The notes under the pieces were generated by a model. The model saw only the letters and a list, made by a program, of their open reading frames with translations. It had not been told where the DNA came from and ran no database searches. A DNA stretch of 40,748 nt, from contig RPRC01000094.1 of assembly GCA_003857395.1 (NCBI GenBank), forward strand, positions 1-40,748, written 5' to 3'. Below, in pieces: positions 1 to 8,895 of this stretch. This DNA comes from Geobacter sp. (GTDB lineage Bacteria; Desulfobacterota; Desulfuromonadia; Geobacterales; Geobacteraceae). The number at the start of each line of letters is the position of its first letter. Positions within the stretch are counted from its first letter, which is position 1. Both the position numbers and the translations under genes were made by a program.

Positions 1-1625
1 CGATGGCAGACTCGGATGGCATCCATGGCCTCGGTTCGCGGCGGGTCAATCATGCCTGCCAGACCGGCAAAGATCAGGTTCCCGTTTTCTTCACCCGGCT
101 GCAACTCGTTCTCTCCGCTGCTCTGCCGCCAGGCAAAGGCAATGATCCTCAGGCCCTGCCGGGCATACGTTTCTATGGTTTCGAACACGCCTTGGCGTTG
201 CTCTTCATCCAGCAGGCAACGCTGCAGCAGGGTTTCCGGTGCTCCTTTCAGCAGTATAAGCGGGTTTCCTTCGATCAGGTGCAGCGTGGCCATGAATTTC
301 GTTTCCGATTCGAACGGGATGACGTCCAGGCGCGGATATCTGCCGCGCAGTTCTTCCGCGCTCAATCCGCCCTTCAGTCCGGCAACCACCAGGGCGGCCT
401 CGGTGGGATCTCCGGTCGGTGACCAGACGCCCGCTTCTTCACGAACGGCGGCGTCATTGCACAGGATTGCCATGCTCAGCAGCTTTCCCAACCCCTGCGG
501 GATTTCGGTCAACCTCACGCCGTCATGTTCAATCTCTCCTGCCGGATCGTACCCAACCCCTGCAAAACGGTATTCATGTCCCTCAACCCAGGCAACCTGG
601 ACTGTCATCTCGTTGCGTGTCAGGGTTCCGGTTTTGTCGGAACAGATGACTGTGGTCGCACCCAGCGTTTCCACTGCCGGTAAATGCCGGACGACCGCAT
701 GACGGGAGGCCATGCGCCGTACGCCGATGGCCAAGGCAATGGTGATAACCGCCGGCAGACCTTCTGGAATCGCCGCAACGGCCAAGGCCACGGCGACCAT
801 GAGCGATTCGCCGAGCGGTGCCTCCTTTATCCAGACGCCGAAGATCACGAACACCACAACGGCCACCACGACGGCGGCGGTAATGCCGACGCTGACTTTG
901 GCAAGTTGTTTGGTAAGAGGGGTTTCCAGTTGCACCGTCTGGTTGAGCAATTCATTGATCCGGCCCAGTTCCGTGGCATTGCCGGTTGCAACCACCACAC
1001 CGGTTGCGGTGCCTTGGAGCACCAAGGTGCCGCTGTACGCCATACCGAGGCGGTCTCCCAAGGGGGCATCCGGAATGCTAACCGTGTCAGTCTTTCCAAC
1101 CGGCAGGGACTCTCCCGTCAAAGCTGCTTCTTCGATGAGGAGGTTTTTGGTCCGGATAAGACGCAGGTCGGCCGGAACCTTGTCGCCGCTCTGCAGGGTG
1201 ACGATGTCACCCGGGACTATTTCCCGGGCCGGAACCGTGAGCGGAACCCCGTCCCGGAAGACCGCGGCTGATTCAGGAACCATGGCGGCAAGTTCCTCGA
1301 TCGCCTTGCCGGCACGGTATTCCTGGATGAAGCCGATGAGTGAATTGATCAGTACCGCGCCGAAGACCACGGAGGCATCGGTATTTTTGCCCAGCAGCAG
1401 CGACAGGAATCCGGCTGCAATGAGGAGCCAGCCGATGGGATTATTCAGCTGCCGCCAGAAAATGCGCCAGGGGCTGTCCCCGTTTTTCTGCAGCAGCTCA
1501 TTTGTGCCGTAATTTTTCCGCCGCTCATCGGCCTCTTCGCTGGAGAGACCCTCGGGCCGGGTGGCTTGCACTCGCAGAATCTCCTCTGCGGAGTGCGCAT
1601 GCCAGGGGTGCTGTTCAGTTTCCAT
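1..1625 (-). CDS. P2-type cation-transporting ATPase, 3' end cut by window edge
   Basis: The first 541 residues of a P-type ATPase are visible; the C-terminal part lies beyond position 1. Translation from the ATG at 1625 shows an N-terminal cytoplasmic tail, paired membrane segments near 63-103, the actuator-domain TGES motif at 170-173, membrane segments near 244-300 carrying PEGLP (287-291), and the phosphorylation motif DKTGT with Asp330. PEGLP followed by a conserved VRxLPxVETLG stretch is typical of P2A calcium pumps of the SERCA/PMR1/PacL type, some of which export manganese. A ribosome binding site (GGGAGG) precedes the start. It lies 65 nt downstream of the 66-aa gene and probably belongs to the htpX transcript, which starts with a manganese-type riboswitch; that favours Mn2+ (or Mn2+/Ca2+) efflux. 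Substrate is inferred; family assignment is firm. Confidence 0.9.
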   Translation of the reverse strand, partial: METEQHPWHAHSAEEILRVQATRPEGLSSEEADERRKNYGTNELLQKNGDSPWRIFWRQLNNPIGWLLIAAGFLSLLLGKNTDASVVFGAVLINSLIGFIQEYRAGKAIEELAAMVPESAAVFRDGVPLTVPAREIVPGDIVTLQSGDKVPADLRLIRTKNLLIEEAALTGESLPVGKTDTVSIPDAPLGDRLGMAYSGTLVLQGTATGVVVATGNATELGRINELLNQTVQLETPLTKQLAKVSVGITAAVVVAVVVFVIFGVWIKEAPLGESLMVAVALAVAAIPEGLPAVITIALAIGVRRMASRHAVVRHLPAVETLGATTVICSDKTGTLTRNEMTVQVAWVEGHEYRFAGVGYDPAGEIEHDGVRLTEIPQGLGKLLSMAILCNDAAVREEAGVWSPTGDPTEAALVVAGLKGGLSAEELRGRYPRLDVIPFESETKFMATLHLIEGNPLILLKGAPETLLQRCLLDEEQRQGVFETIETYARQGLRIIAFAWRQSSGENELQPGEENGNLIFAGLAGMIDPPRTEAMDAIRVCH

Positions 1626-1690
1626 GGAATCCTCCCTTTCTGCTACGATACCGGGTGGCGCTGTTCCGTTAGCGGCCGACAGGGCCGCGT

Positions 1691-1891
1691 TTACTCCGCA
1701 ACACGTTTTACGGTTTTATCCACGATCATTTCCTTGAGTTGACCAAGCAAAGCCCTTTCTTCAGGGTCGATGATGCCGTCTTCATCGGCGATCTGCAAAA
1801 TCTCTTCGTATTCAGCATTGGTCAGTACGTGGTCCTCAATTGCTTTGTTGATTTTTTCTGCAAGCTTCTGTGCACTGGTGCTTGATTTCAT
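1691..1891 (-). CDS. Small 66-aa acidic protein with half EF-hand/TerB-like motif
   Basis: A 66-residue protein of unknown function with a good ribosome binding site (AGGAGG, 6 nt before the ATG). No signal peptide or membrane segment is visible, so it should be cytoplasmic. It looks like two or three short helices. Residues 36-45 carry D36, D38, G39, I41, D42 and E45, which resembles the second half of an EF-hand loop and also the acidic ADGxIDPxE motif of TerB-like helical domains. It sits between htpX and the cation ATPase on the same strand, so a role as a divalent-metal-responsive accessory protein is possible but unproven. Similar small proteins would usually be annotated hypothetical. 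The reading frame is convincing because of the SD, codon use and compact operon position. Confidence 0.75.
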   Translation of the reverse strand: MKSSTSAQKLAEKINKAIEDHVLTNAEYEEILQIADEDGIIDPEERALLGQLKEMIVDKTVKRVAE

Positions 1892-2015
1892 GACAACCTC
1901 CTCTTGAGTGGTTTTTAAGCGCTGACGCGCGGTGCTAACTGATAGTATACCGTCGGTTCCGGTTCTGTCGGATTGCGGATCCTTTTCTTCCTGCGGAAAG
2001 GCCGTTGCCGGATTT

Positions 2016-2879
2016 CTACGATACGCTGCTGCTCATCCGTTCGAGCCGGGCGACCCGTTCCTCCATGGGCGGATGGGTGGAGAAAAGTGAGGCGAGTCCG
2101 CCGCTGGTCAGTGGATTGACGATAAAGAGATGGGCAGAGGCGGGCCGTGCTTCGGCCATCGGCATGATGCGGGTTGCCGTATGCAGTTTCCGCAGGGCAT
2201 TAGCCAAAGCGAGCGGACGGCCGCAGATTCTGGCGCCGGTTTCGTCGGCCAGATATTCACGCGATCGGGAAACGGCCATCTGTACCAGCATCGCGGCGAT
2301 CGGCGCAACGATCGCCAGGGCCAGGGAACCGAGCAGGCCTCCGGAATCTCCACCGTCTTCGCTGCTTCTGCCGCCGCCGAGAATCGCTCCCCACTGGAGC
2401 ATGCTGCCGAGCATGGAAATCGCTCCGGCAAAGGTGGCGGCGATGGTGGAGACGAGAATGTCCCGGTTCTTAACGTGGGCCAGTTCATGGGCCATGACCC
2501 CTTCCAATTCTTCCTGGTTGAGGATGCGCAGGATCCCTTCCGTGGCCGCCACGGCTGCATGCTCGGGGTTTCTTCCGGTAGCAAAGGCATTGGGGCTTTC
2601 AGACGGAATGATATAGACCCGCGGCATGGGAAGTCCTGCCTGGGTGGCCAGCCTGCGGACGGTTGCATGGAAGGCGGGTTGGTCGGCTTCGCCCACTTCG
2701 CGGGCGCCGTACATTTTCAGGACGATTTTGTCGGAAAACCAATAGGAGAAAAAATTCATGGCGCAGGCCATGAGAAAGGCAAAGACCATGCCGGTCGAAC
2801 CGCCGATGGCGCTGCCCATGGTCACCATGAGGAGGGTGAGGCAGGTGAGAAGCAGGGTTGTTTTAAAACGATTCATCAT
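2016..2879 (-). CDS. htpX: HtpX-type membrane zinc metalloprotease
   Basis: A 287-aa M48 family integral membrane endopeptidase that degrades misfolded inner-membrane proteins, in parallel with FtsH in bacteria that have been studied. Two N-terminal membrane segments (about 7-26 and 30-47) precede the catalytic domain. The zinc site HELAH is at 131-135 (His131, Glu132, His135), and the third ligand is Glu208 in the SRxxEYxAD stretch. Further hydrophobic helices lie near 145-168 and 181-202. Length matches the family (280-295 aa). The start is supported by GGAGG 9 nt upstream. It is the first gene after the yybP-ykoY-type leader at 2904-3056, implying induction by manganese, and is followed by the 66-aa gene and the cation ATPase. 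Confidence 0.95.
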   Translation of the reverse strand: MMNRFKTTLLLTCLTLLMVTMGSAIGGSTGMVFAFLMACAMNFFSYWFSDKIVLKMYGAREVGEADQPAFHATVRRLATQAGLPMPRVYIIPSESPNAFATGRNPEHAAVAATEGILRILNQEELEGVMAHELAHVKNRDILVSTIAATFAGAISMLGSMLQWGAILGGGRSSEDGGDSGGLLGSLALAIVAPIAAMLVQMAVSRSREYLADETGARICGRPLALANALRKLHTATRIMPMAEARPASAHLFIVNPLTSGGLASLFSTHPPMEERVARLERMSSSVS

Positions 2880-2903
2880 GTGGTATACCTCCGGCTGTAT
2901 TTA

Positions 2904-3056
2904 GCCGAGGGTAATAAAAAAGACCTTTACCCTCGGCGCTGTGCGCGTTAGATAAAGGTCTCGCTGACGATGTATCGTCCCCGGCCCGGACTGTTCAGTC
3001 GTATTGACGGGCTCGGGGTCAGCCTTTTCTCCGGCTGATGGCTACTCCCCTTTACT
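2904..3056 (-). promoter_or_regulatory. yybP-ykoY family (manganese) riboswitch with terminator switch
   Basis: On the minus strand the leader begins AGTAAAGGGGAGTAGCC (3056 downward) and ends GCGAGACCTTTA (to 2953), the hallmark 5' and 3' ends of the yybP-ykoY aptamer. TAAAGG (3054-3049) pairs with CCTTTA (2958-2953) as the closing P1 stem. The same 3' strand, AGACCTTTA (2961-2953), can pair perfectly with TAAAGGTCT (2929-2921), which is followed by a T run, forming an intrinsic terminator. Ligand stabilisation of P1 would prevent the terminator, so it should be an ON switch. A further perfect 11-bp inverted repeat (2904-2914 with 2927-2937) offers a third, mutually exclusive hairpin. Confidence 0.85.
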
Positions 3057-3064
3057 GTTGAGAC

Positions 3065-3094
3065 AGGTTATTATTTTTTGCTGAAATCTGTCAA
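3065..3094 (-). promoter_or_regulatory. Likely sigma70 promoter of the htpX leader
   Basis: A perfect -35 hexamer TTGACA is found on the minus strand (3094-3089), followed by an A/T-rich region with weak -10 candidates (TAATAA at spacer 15 or TAACCT at spacer 18). It lies just upstream of the aptamer start, where a leader promoter is expected. The -10 assignment is uncertain. Confidence 0.45.
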
Positions 3095-3247
3095 GGATAT
3101 TTTTGCTTTTCATGCACACATTTCTGATTTTGTTAGATTAAATTTCATTTCTTGATAAAAATACCGATATACTACTAAAAGATCCACCCATGCCAATGCT
3201 TTTTGGTGGGGTGCTGACGGTCAACTACCACTGAAGAAGGAGCAATA

Positions 3248-5737
3248 GTGAAAAACAAAACTGCCAGAACAGACCGGATGGCAGCGTTTCGAATTGTGGT
3301 TGTCTATGCCATTTTTGGTTGCCTATGGATACTCTGTTCCGACACCGTGCTTGGCTGGATCATCCATGACCCGGTTCTGATTACCCGGATCGCTATCTAC
3401 AAGGGGTTGCTCTTTGTCCTGACAACCGCGTTTCTTCTTTATCATCTGATTGCCCGTCATGTTAGGCGCCTGACCAAGGCGAACCGGCGCGTCGCTGCCA
3501 GCGAAGAGCGTTTTCAGGCAATTTATGACAATATGCTGGAGGCGGTACTTATCCTGGATCCGGCGACGGGCAAAATTGTCGATGTCAATCGCACTACCTG
3601 TGAACTTTTCGGCTTTTCCCGGACGGAAGCGCTGTCGCTCACTCTTCGGGAAATATGTTCCGAAGACAGTTCCGTTTCCGAGTCTGAGCCAATGGAACGG
3701 CTGGCCTTGGCAGCCAAAGGGATTCCTCAGTTGCTGGACCGGGTTGCCCGGAAAAAGGCTGGTACGTTGTTCTGGGCCGATATCAGTATGCGAAAAGCTG
3801 AGATCAACGGTGATGAGCTGGTTATTGCGTTGCTGCGCGATATTTCCGAGAGGAAAAAAATCGAAGAGGACGTGGCATTTTTTAAAAAACTTGTTGAGAC
3901 TTCCCGCGACCCGGTTTATGTGCTCAGCCCCCGCCAGGACTGGCGCATGTTCTATGCCAACCAGGCGGCCTGTGTCCATTACGGCATGACTCTCGAAGAG
4001 TTGCAGCAGAAAAGGATTCCGGACTGGGACCCTGACTTTGACATGGCGTCCCTCGATCGTGTCTTTCAACAGATGAAAGAAGGGCAGTCCATGCGCTTCG
4101 AGACGCGTCACCGGGTCGCTTCCGGGAAACTGGTGCCGGTCGAGGTCACGACCAACTACCTGGTCCACGGAGGGGAGGAACTGGCATTCGGCTATTATCA
4201 TGACATCTCGGAACGCAAGCGGGCCGAGGAGGAACTGCGGGAGAGTGAGGCCCGCTATCGCGGCTTGGTTGAGATGTTTCCTGAGGCGATTTACATTCAT
4301 ACCGGAGGAAAGCTGGTTTTTGCCAATTCCCACGGGGCACGACTGGTCGGCGTTGAGCACCCAGAGGACCTCTACGGAAGAGAGGCTCTGGATTTCGTGC
4401 ACCCGGACTACCGGGATTTTGTCACGAATCGGATCAAAAACGCCTTTGAGCAGGACAGCTTTAATCCTCCTGTCGAGGAAGTGTTTCTCCGTGCCGATGG
4501 GGTGCCGGTCCAGGTGGAAGTCTCGTCCGTTGCCTTTACCTATCACGGCGCAAAGGCTCTGCAGGTTGTTGCCCGGGATATCAGCGAACGGAAGAAAAGG
4601 CAGGAGGAACTGGTCAAGGCGCAGAAGCTTGAGTCCCTCGGTCTGCTGGCAGGGGGTATCGCCCATGATTTTAATAATCTCCTGACCGGCATTATGGGAA
4701 ATCTTTCCATGATGCGGGAAGAGTTGCCGACGGATCATCCGTTGCAGGAGAGGCTGAGCCGCTGTGAAAAGGCAATCAATCAGACAACCGGTCTCACCTG
4801 CCAGTTGCTTACGTTCTCGCGGGGTGGTGAGCCGGTGAAAAAACTTTTCGATCTGCGGCCTGTTCTGCGGGACACGATATCATTTGCCCTGCGCGGCTCT
4901 AATGTTGCCCTTGAACTGGCGATGGCTGACGATCTCTGGTCATTGGAGGCAGACGAGGGTCAACTCTGCCAGGTTTTAAACAATCTTATTATCAATGCCG
5001 GTCAGGCGATGCCGAACGGCGGGACTGTCCGGGTGGAGGTGGATAATTGCCGACTTTCGGCTGTCGAAGTGCCTCCCCTGGCCCCGGGAGACTACCTGCT
5101 GATTTCCGTTATTGATCAGGGGATCGGGATCTGTCCCGAATACCTCGACAAGATTTTCGATCCCTATTTTACCACTAAGGAATCGGGCAGTGGCCTCGGT
5201 CTGACGGCACTGTACTCCATCGTCAGGAAGCATAAGGGACAGGTGCTGGTTTCTTCTCAAATCGGAGTTGGGACAACTTTCAGGATCTATATCCCGGCCT
5301 GTCTGGAGAAAAAGGGGATTTTACCTGCTCCGGAGGACCAGACACCCCTTATGGTTTCTATCGATGGGGCTTTCATCCTGGTAATGGACGACGAACTGCA
5401 GATCCGCGAACTTTCCGAAGAAATGCTGCGGCTGATAGGCTGCCGGGTTGAATCCTGTGCTGGCGGCGAGGAGCTGATAGAGTTGTATCGTCAAGGGATT
5501 ATGGAAGGATGGCGGCCTGATGCGGTCATTATGGACCTCACCATCCCGGGGAAAATGGGCGGACTTGAAGCTGCACAGCGAATCATGGAGATTGACCGGG
5601 AGGCACGGCTTATTGTTTCCAGCGGCTACTCCAATGATCCGGTGATGGCCAACTACCGTGCCTATGGTTTTGCCGGTTTCCTGATCAAGCCGTATCGGAT
5701 CGATGATCTTTCCCAGGTGTTGAACCGGGTCCTGTAA
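3248..5737 (+). CDS. Membrane-anchored triple-PAS hybrid sensor histidine kinase
   Basis: An 829-aa hybrid kinase that starts with GTG, 6 nt after AAGGAG. Two N-terminal membrane segments (about 13-31 and 46-68) enclose only a short external loop, so sensing is probably cytoplasmic. Three PAS domains follow (about 87-205, 208-330, 338-455). The HisKA domain has the phospho-accepting His473 in AGGIAHDFNN, then an HATPase domain with N box (NNLIINAGQAM), G1 (DQGIGI) and G2 (GSGLGL), and a C-terminal receiver domain with acceptor Asp763 and a conserved Lys near 815. Signal and output are unknown. The receiver has no effector attached, so phosphate is probably relayed to a separate Hpt or response regulator. 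It is divergent from htpX and monocistronic in appearance. Confidence 0.93.
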   Translation: MKNKTARTDRMAAFRIVVVYAIFGCLWILCSDTVLGWIIHDPVLITRIAIYKGLLFVLTTAFLLYHLIARHVRRLTKANRRVAASEERFQAIYDNMLEAVLILDPATGKIVDVNRTTCELFGFSRTEALSLTLREICSEDSSVSESEPMERLALAAKGIPQLLDRVARKKAGTLFWADISMRKAEINGDELVIALLRDISERKKIEEDVAFFKKLVETSRDPVYVLSPRQDWRMFYANQAACVHYGMTLEELQQKRIPDWDPDFDMASLDRVFQQMKEGQSMRFETRHRVASGKLVPVEVTTNYLVHGGEELAFGYYHDISERKRAEEELRESEARYRGLVEMFPEAIYIHTGGKLVFANSHGARLVGVEHPEDLYGREALDFVHPDYRDFVTNRIKNAFEQDSFNPPVEEVFLRADGVPVQVEVSSVAFTYHGAKALQVVARDISERKKRQEELVKAQKLESLGLLAGGIAHDFNNLLTGIMGNLSMMREELPTDHPLQERLSRCEKAINQTTGLTCQLLTFSRGGEPVKKLFDLRPVLRDTISFALRGSNVALELAMADDLWSLEADEGQLCQVLNNLIINAGQAMPNGGTVRVEVDNCRLSAVEVPPLAPGDYLLISVIDQGIGICPEYLDKIFDPYFTTKESGSGLGLTALYSIVRKHKGQVLVSSQIGVGTTFRIYIPACLEKKGILPAPEDQTPLMVSIDGAFILVMDDELQIRELSEEMLRLIGCRVESCAGGEELIELYRQGIMEGWRPDAVIMDLTIPGKMGGLEAAQRIMEIDREARLIVSSGYSNDPVMANYRAYGFAGFLIKPYRIDDLSQVLNRVL

Positions 5738-5871
5738 CAGGCTGCTGGCGGAGAGATTGCCTTTAGCCTGTCTGCAGGGTGATCTCACCTGGTGCCGATG
5801 TTGTTCCAAAGCCGCCACCGCTGCCACTCTGTGGTATACTGAAGCCAATATCTCTCATGACGGAGAACAAA

Positions 5872-8130
5872 ATGTCTGAACCAGAAGGAATACTGCCTGT
5901 CGTTACCGGAGCTGCGGTTCGGGAAAGCGAGACGGTACAAGTGAAGAAAACCGCCCCTGTGCGCCTGAAAAAGAGAGTCAAGTCTTCAGTTCGCCAAGCG
6001 GCCGCAGCTCCCGTGGCACTATCGGCACCCTCCCTCTATCTTAACCGGGAGCTGACCTGGCTCGAATTCAATCGTCGCGTACTACACGAGGCCGAGGATG
6101 ACAGGACGCCGCTTCTGGAGCGGCTGAAATTCGTTGCGATCGTCAGCTCCAATCTTGACGAATTCTTCATGAAACGGATCGGTGGCCTGAAGCAGCAGCA
6201 TGGTGCGGGAATCAGGATTCTCACCGTTGATGGCCGCACTCCCCGCCAGCAGATCGACGAGAGCTATGCAAAGGTGCGGGCACTGGAAAAAGCCAAGCAG
6301 GATGTGTTGCCGATTATTTTGGGACTGTTGAAGAATAAAGGGATAGTCCTGCAAGACTGGTCCGAACTTTCCGCCGCGGAAAAAAAGCAGCTGCGGCAGT
6401 ATTATCTGCGGAATATCTTTCCCCTTATCACCCCCCAATCCATTGATCCGGCACACCCGTTCCCCTTTATCTCCAACCTTTCTCTCAACCTGTTGGTGAC
6501 ACTGCGCTACCCAAGGGAAAAAGATGTTTCGCTGGCGAGGGTCAAGGTTCCGGTGGGTACAGGGATCTCGCGCCTGATCCGGATCGGATCGTCCGACCGG
6601 TTCGTTCTGCTTGAGGATCTCATGCACTACAACCTGGACTTGCTTTTCCCGGGGATGCAGGTTGTCTGCTGCGAGTTTTTCCGGGTAACCCGTAATGCCA
6701 ATACGGAAAAGAATGAGGAGCAGGCCGATGATCTGATGGCCATGATCGAATCTGAGCTGCAGGATCGGAAATTTGCACCGATTGTGCGTCTCGAGATCAG
6801 GCGAGGAATGGATCCGGTACGTCGCGGCATGGTGGCTGCGGAACTGGCGCTTGATGAGGCCTCGGATGTTTTCGAGGTGGACGGAATGATGGCACTGCGC
6901 GATCTGATGGAGATTTCGTCGCTGGAGTATCCGGAACTGCGTGATCCTCCCCATCATCCCATCGACCATCCGCTGCTCCAGAGTCAGCGCAGTATCTTTC
7001 ATATCATCCGGGATGCCGGGTCGCTACTTCTACACCATCCCTATGAATCTTTTTCAACTTCCGTGGAGCGTTTCCTCCAGGAGGCGGCCGAGGACCCAAA
7101 GGTTCGTGCCATCAAGATGACCCTATATCGCACCTCCCGCCAGAGCAAGATCATCGACGGCCTGATCCATGCCGCGCAAAACGGCAAACAGGTGGCGGTG
7201 GCCGTGGAACTGAAGGCCCGTTTTGACGAGGCAACAAACATCGTTCTTGCCACGCGCATGGAGGAGGCGGGCATCCATGTTACGTATGGTGTCGTTGGCC
7301 TCAAGACACACTGCAAGGTGATCCTCGTGGTTCGTCAGGATTATGACGGCATCCGCCGTTATGTCCATGTCGGAACAGGGAATTATCACGCTGTTACGGC
7401 GCGCATCTATACCGACCTCGGTCTCTTGACCTGCAACGAGGCACTCGGCCAGGATGCCACGGAACTCTTCAATTACCTGACAACTGGCTACACGCCGCGA
7501 CGCAAGTACGAGAGGATGCTGCCGGCGCCGAAATTTCTGAAAAAAGCGCTTCTGGCAGGAATTGAAAAAGAGATACACCTCAGCTCCGAGAAGAAGCCGG
7601 GATTGATCCAATTCAAGATGAATGCGTTGGAAGATGCGGACATTGTTCAGGCGCTTTACCGTGCATCTCAGGCGGGGGTCAAGGTTGATCTCATCATCCG
7701 CGATACCTGCCGGCTGCGCCCCGGATTACCCGGTGTTTCGAAAAACATCCGGGTTGTCAGCGTTGTCGGGCGTTTTCTCGAGCATTCGCGCATCTACTAT
7801 TTCCACCATGGCGGCAAGGAACAGTATCTTATCGGTTCCGCCGATGCCATGAAAAGAAACCTGGAGGCACGTGTTGAGGTGGTTGTTCCGGTAGAGGACC
7901 GAAAGCTGCGCGCGGAAATCAGAACTCTCTTCGATGTTCACCTCAACGAAAAACGCAGTGCCTGGGACATGCAGCCTGATGGCTCCTATGTTCAGCGCAT
8001 GCCTGCTCCTGGTCAGGAATCGCGCGGGAGTCATGAAATTCTGGTTGAACTTGCCGAGAAGCGGCAAAAGAAAATGGCGCGCCTGAAGAAGAGGAAAACG
8101 CAAGGGATCGGGGGGAGGAACCTGCGCTAG
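5872..8130 (+). CDS. ppk1: Polyphosphate kinase 1
   Basis: Synthesises inorganic polyphosphate from the ATP gamma-phosphate, reversibly. The ORF is open from 5779, but the ATG at 5872 has GGAG about 6 nt upstream and is preferred, giving 752 aa. The first 45-50 residues are a basic, Ala/Pro/Val-rich extension not found in most homologues; the core begins at LNRELTWLEFNRRVL. The phospho-accepting histidine is His480 in GLKTHCK, and other family blocks are seen: KMTLYRTS, HVGTGNYH, GSADAMKRNLEARVE. Length exceeds E. coli Ppk (about 690 aa) mainly through the N-terminal tail and a basic C-terminal tail. It is probably its own transcription unit. Confidence 0.96.
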   Translation: MSEPEGILPVVTGAAVRESETVQVKKTAPVRLKKRVKSSVRQAAAAPVALSAPSLYLNRELTWLEFNRRVLHEAEDDRTPLLERLKFVAIVSSNLDEFFMKRIGGLKQQHGAGIRILTVDGRTPRQQIDESYAKVRALEKAKQDVLPIILGLLKNKGIVLQDWSELSAAEKKQLRQYYLRNIFPLITPQSIDPAHPFPFISNLSLNLLVTLRYPREKDVSLARVKVPVGTGISRLIRIGSSDRFVLLEDLMHYNLDLLFPGMQVVCCEFFRVTRNANTEKNEEQADDLMAMIESELQDRKFAPIVRLEIRRGMDPVRRGMVAAELALDEASDVFEVDGMMALRDLMEISSLEYPELRDPPHHPIDHPLLQSQRSIFHIIRDAGSLLLHHPYESFSTSVERFLQEAAEDPKVRAIKMTLYRTSRQSKIIDGLIHAAQNGKQVAVAVELKARFDEATNIVLATRMEEAGIHVTYGVVGLKTHCKVILVVRQDYDGIRRYVHVGTGNYHAVTARIYTDLGLLTCNEALGQDATELFNYLTTGYTPRRKYERMLPAPKFLKKALLAGIEKEIHLSSEKKPGLIQFKMNALEDADIVQALYRASQAGVKVDLIIRDTCRLRPGLPGVSKNIRVVSVVGRFLEHSRIYYFHHGGKEQYLIGSADAMKRNLEARVEVVVPVEDRKLRAEIRTLFDVHLNEKRSAWDMQPDGSYVQRMPAPGQESRGSHEILVELAEKRQKKMARLKKRKTQGIGGRNLR

Positions 8131-8411
8131 CGAAAACACGGCACAGTTCAACGCAGCAGGTGCGGAAAGTGCCCCTGATCTGCACTGCGGTCCCGATGAA
8201 TGTCGCGCCTGTGAAGTTCCGACATATGTCCCTGCAAAATTTTTGTACTCTCAGCATTTCTTCGGAAGGCGAAAGCTGCATTTTTACTACCATGGAAATG
8301 AGCAGAAAGGTATACTGGCAAAACGGGAAAAGAATAGTTGCCGGATTACCATGGTGACTTTATTTTCCCTCCCGTGTATGGAAGCGGCAAAGGAAACAAA
8401 AGGAGAACTGC
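8131..8411. other. Gap between ppk1 and RRM gene, no gene seen
   Basis: No convincing reading frame or stable hairpin was recognised. A TATACT hexamer near 8312 could be a -10 element for the downstream RRM gene, but no good -35 partner is visible. Confidence 0.4.
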
Positions 8412-8735
8412 ATGGCAAAAGAGCTGTATGTGGGAAATATGCCGTACGATGCAACAGAAGATGATTTGCGACGCATGTTTGCCGTGGCCGGAACTGTCAC
8501 TTCGGTTCATATTATCACTGACCCTGCGACTGGCGCCTCAAAAGGATGTGCCTATGTTCGGATGGCAAGTGATGAAGATCTCAAGGAGGCAGTCGAATCC
8601 CTTGACGGGGCCTTACTGGGTGACCGTCTCATGACCGTGAGCATAGCCCGGCCCCAGAAGCCGCGGGTTGGGCCATTAAAAGGTCAAAGAGGAAAACCGG
8701 GTGGTGGTGGCAGATTCGGAAAGGACCGGAAATAG
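8412..8735 (+). CDS. Small single-RRM RNA-binding protein
   Basis: A 107-aa protein with one RNA recognition motif: RNP2 LYVGNM at 5-10 and RNP1 KGCAYVRM at 44-51, within a complete RRM of about 80 residues. The C-terminal tail is basic and glycine-rich (about 80-107), as in cyanobacterial and proteobacterial Rbp proteins that act on mRNA, often in cold or stress conditions. The RNP1 has Cys where Phe or Tyr is usual at its third position. AAAGGAGA lies a few bases before the ATG. A strong terminator follows at 8779-8815, so the gene is probably monocistronic. Confidence 0.93.
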   Translation: MAKELYVGNMPYDATEDDLRRMFAVAGTVTSVHIITDPATGASKGCAYVRMASDEDLKEAVESLDGALLGDRLMTVSIARPQKPRVGPLKGQRGKPGGGGRFGKDRK

Positions 8736-8778
8736 CTGGTCGAGAGATACTTTTCTTTCTGTTTGGAATGGAATAGAA

Positions 8779-8815
8779 GGGGGGCTTGCGGAATCATGTC
8801 GCAGCCCCCTTTTTG
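8779..8815 (+). terminator. Intrinsic terminator after the RRM gene
   Basis: A GC-rich stem GGGGGCTTGCG / TCGCAGCCCCC with one bulge (8780-8790 and 8800-8809) is followed by five T residues. It lies between convergent genes; the opposite strand has only a weak T run, so it mainly ends the RRM transcript. Confidence 0.85.
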
Positions 8816-8895
8816 TTTATTTTAATTGCCAGATCAAACGACTGACTTGATAAAGAACTTTGACAGTCAGGTTGAAAAGCCCCGTAACCGCTGAT

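Noticed and set aside
16..1512. Long plus-strand open frames
   Set aside because: The minus strand encodes a P-type ATPase with all motifs in order, so the plus frames are shadows.
3061..3247. Possible c-di-GMP riboswitch before the hybrid kinase (CCACC...GGTGG hairpin)
   Set aside because: The conserved GEMM core elements could not be found; only a simple hairpin is present.
3323..4738. 471-codon open frame on the minus strand
   Set aside because: It lies entirely opposite the hybrid kinase gene, whose domains are unmistakable; it is a shadow frame.
6082..7002. 306-codon open frame on the minus strand
   Set aside because: Antisense to the conserved polyphosphate kinase core.
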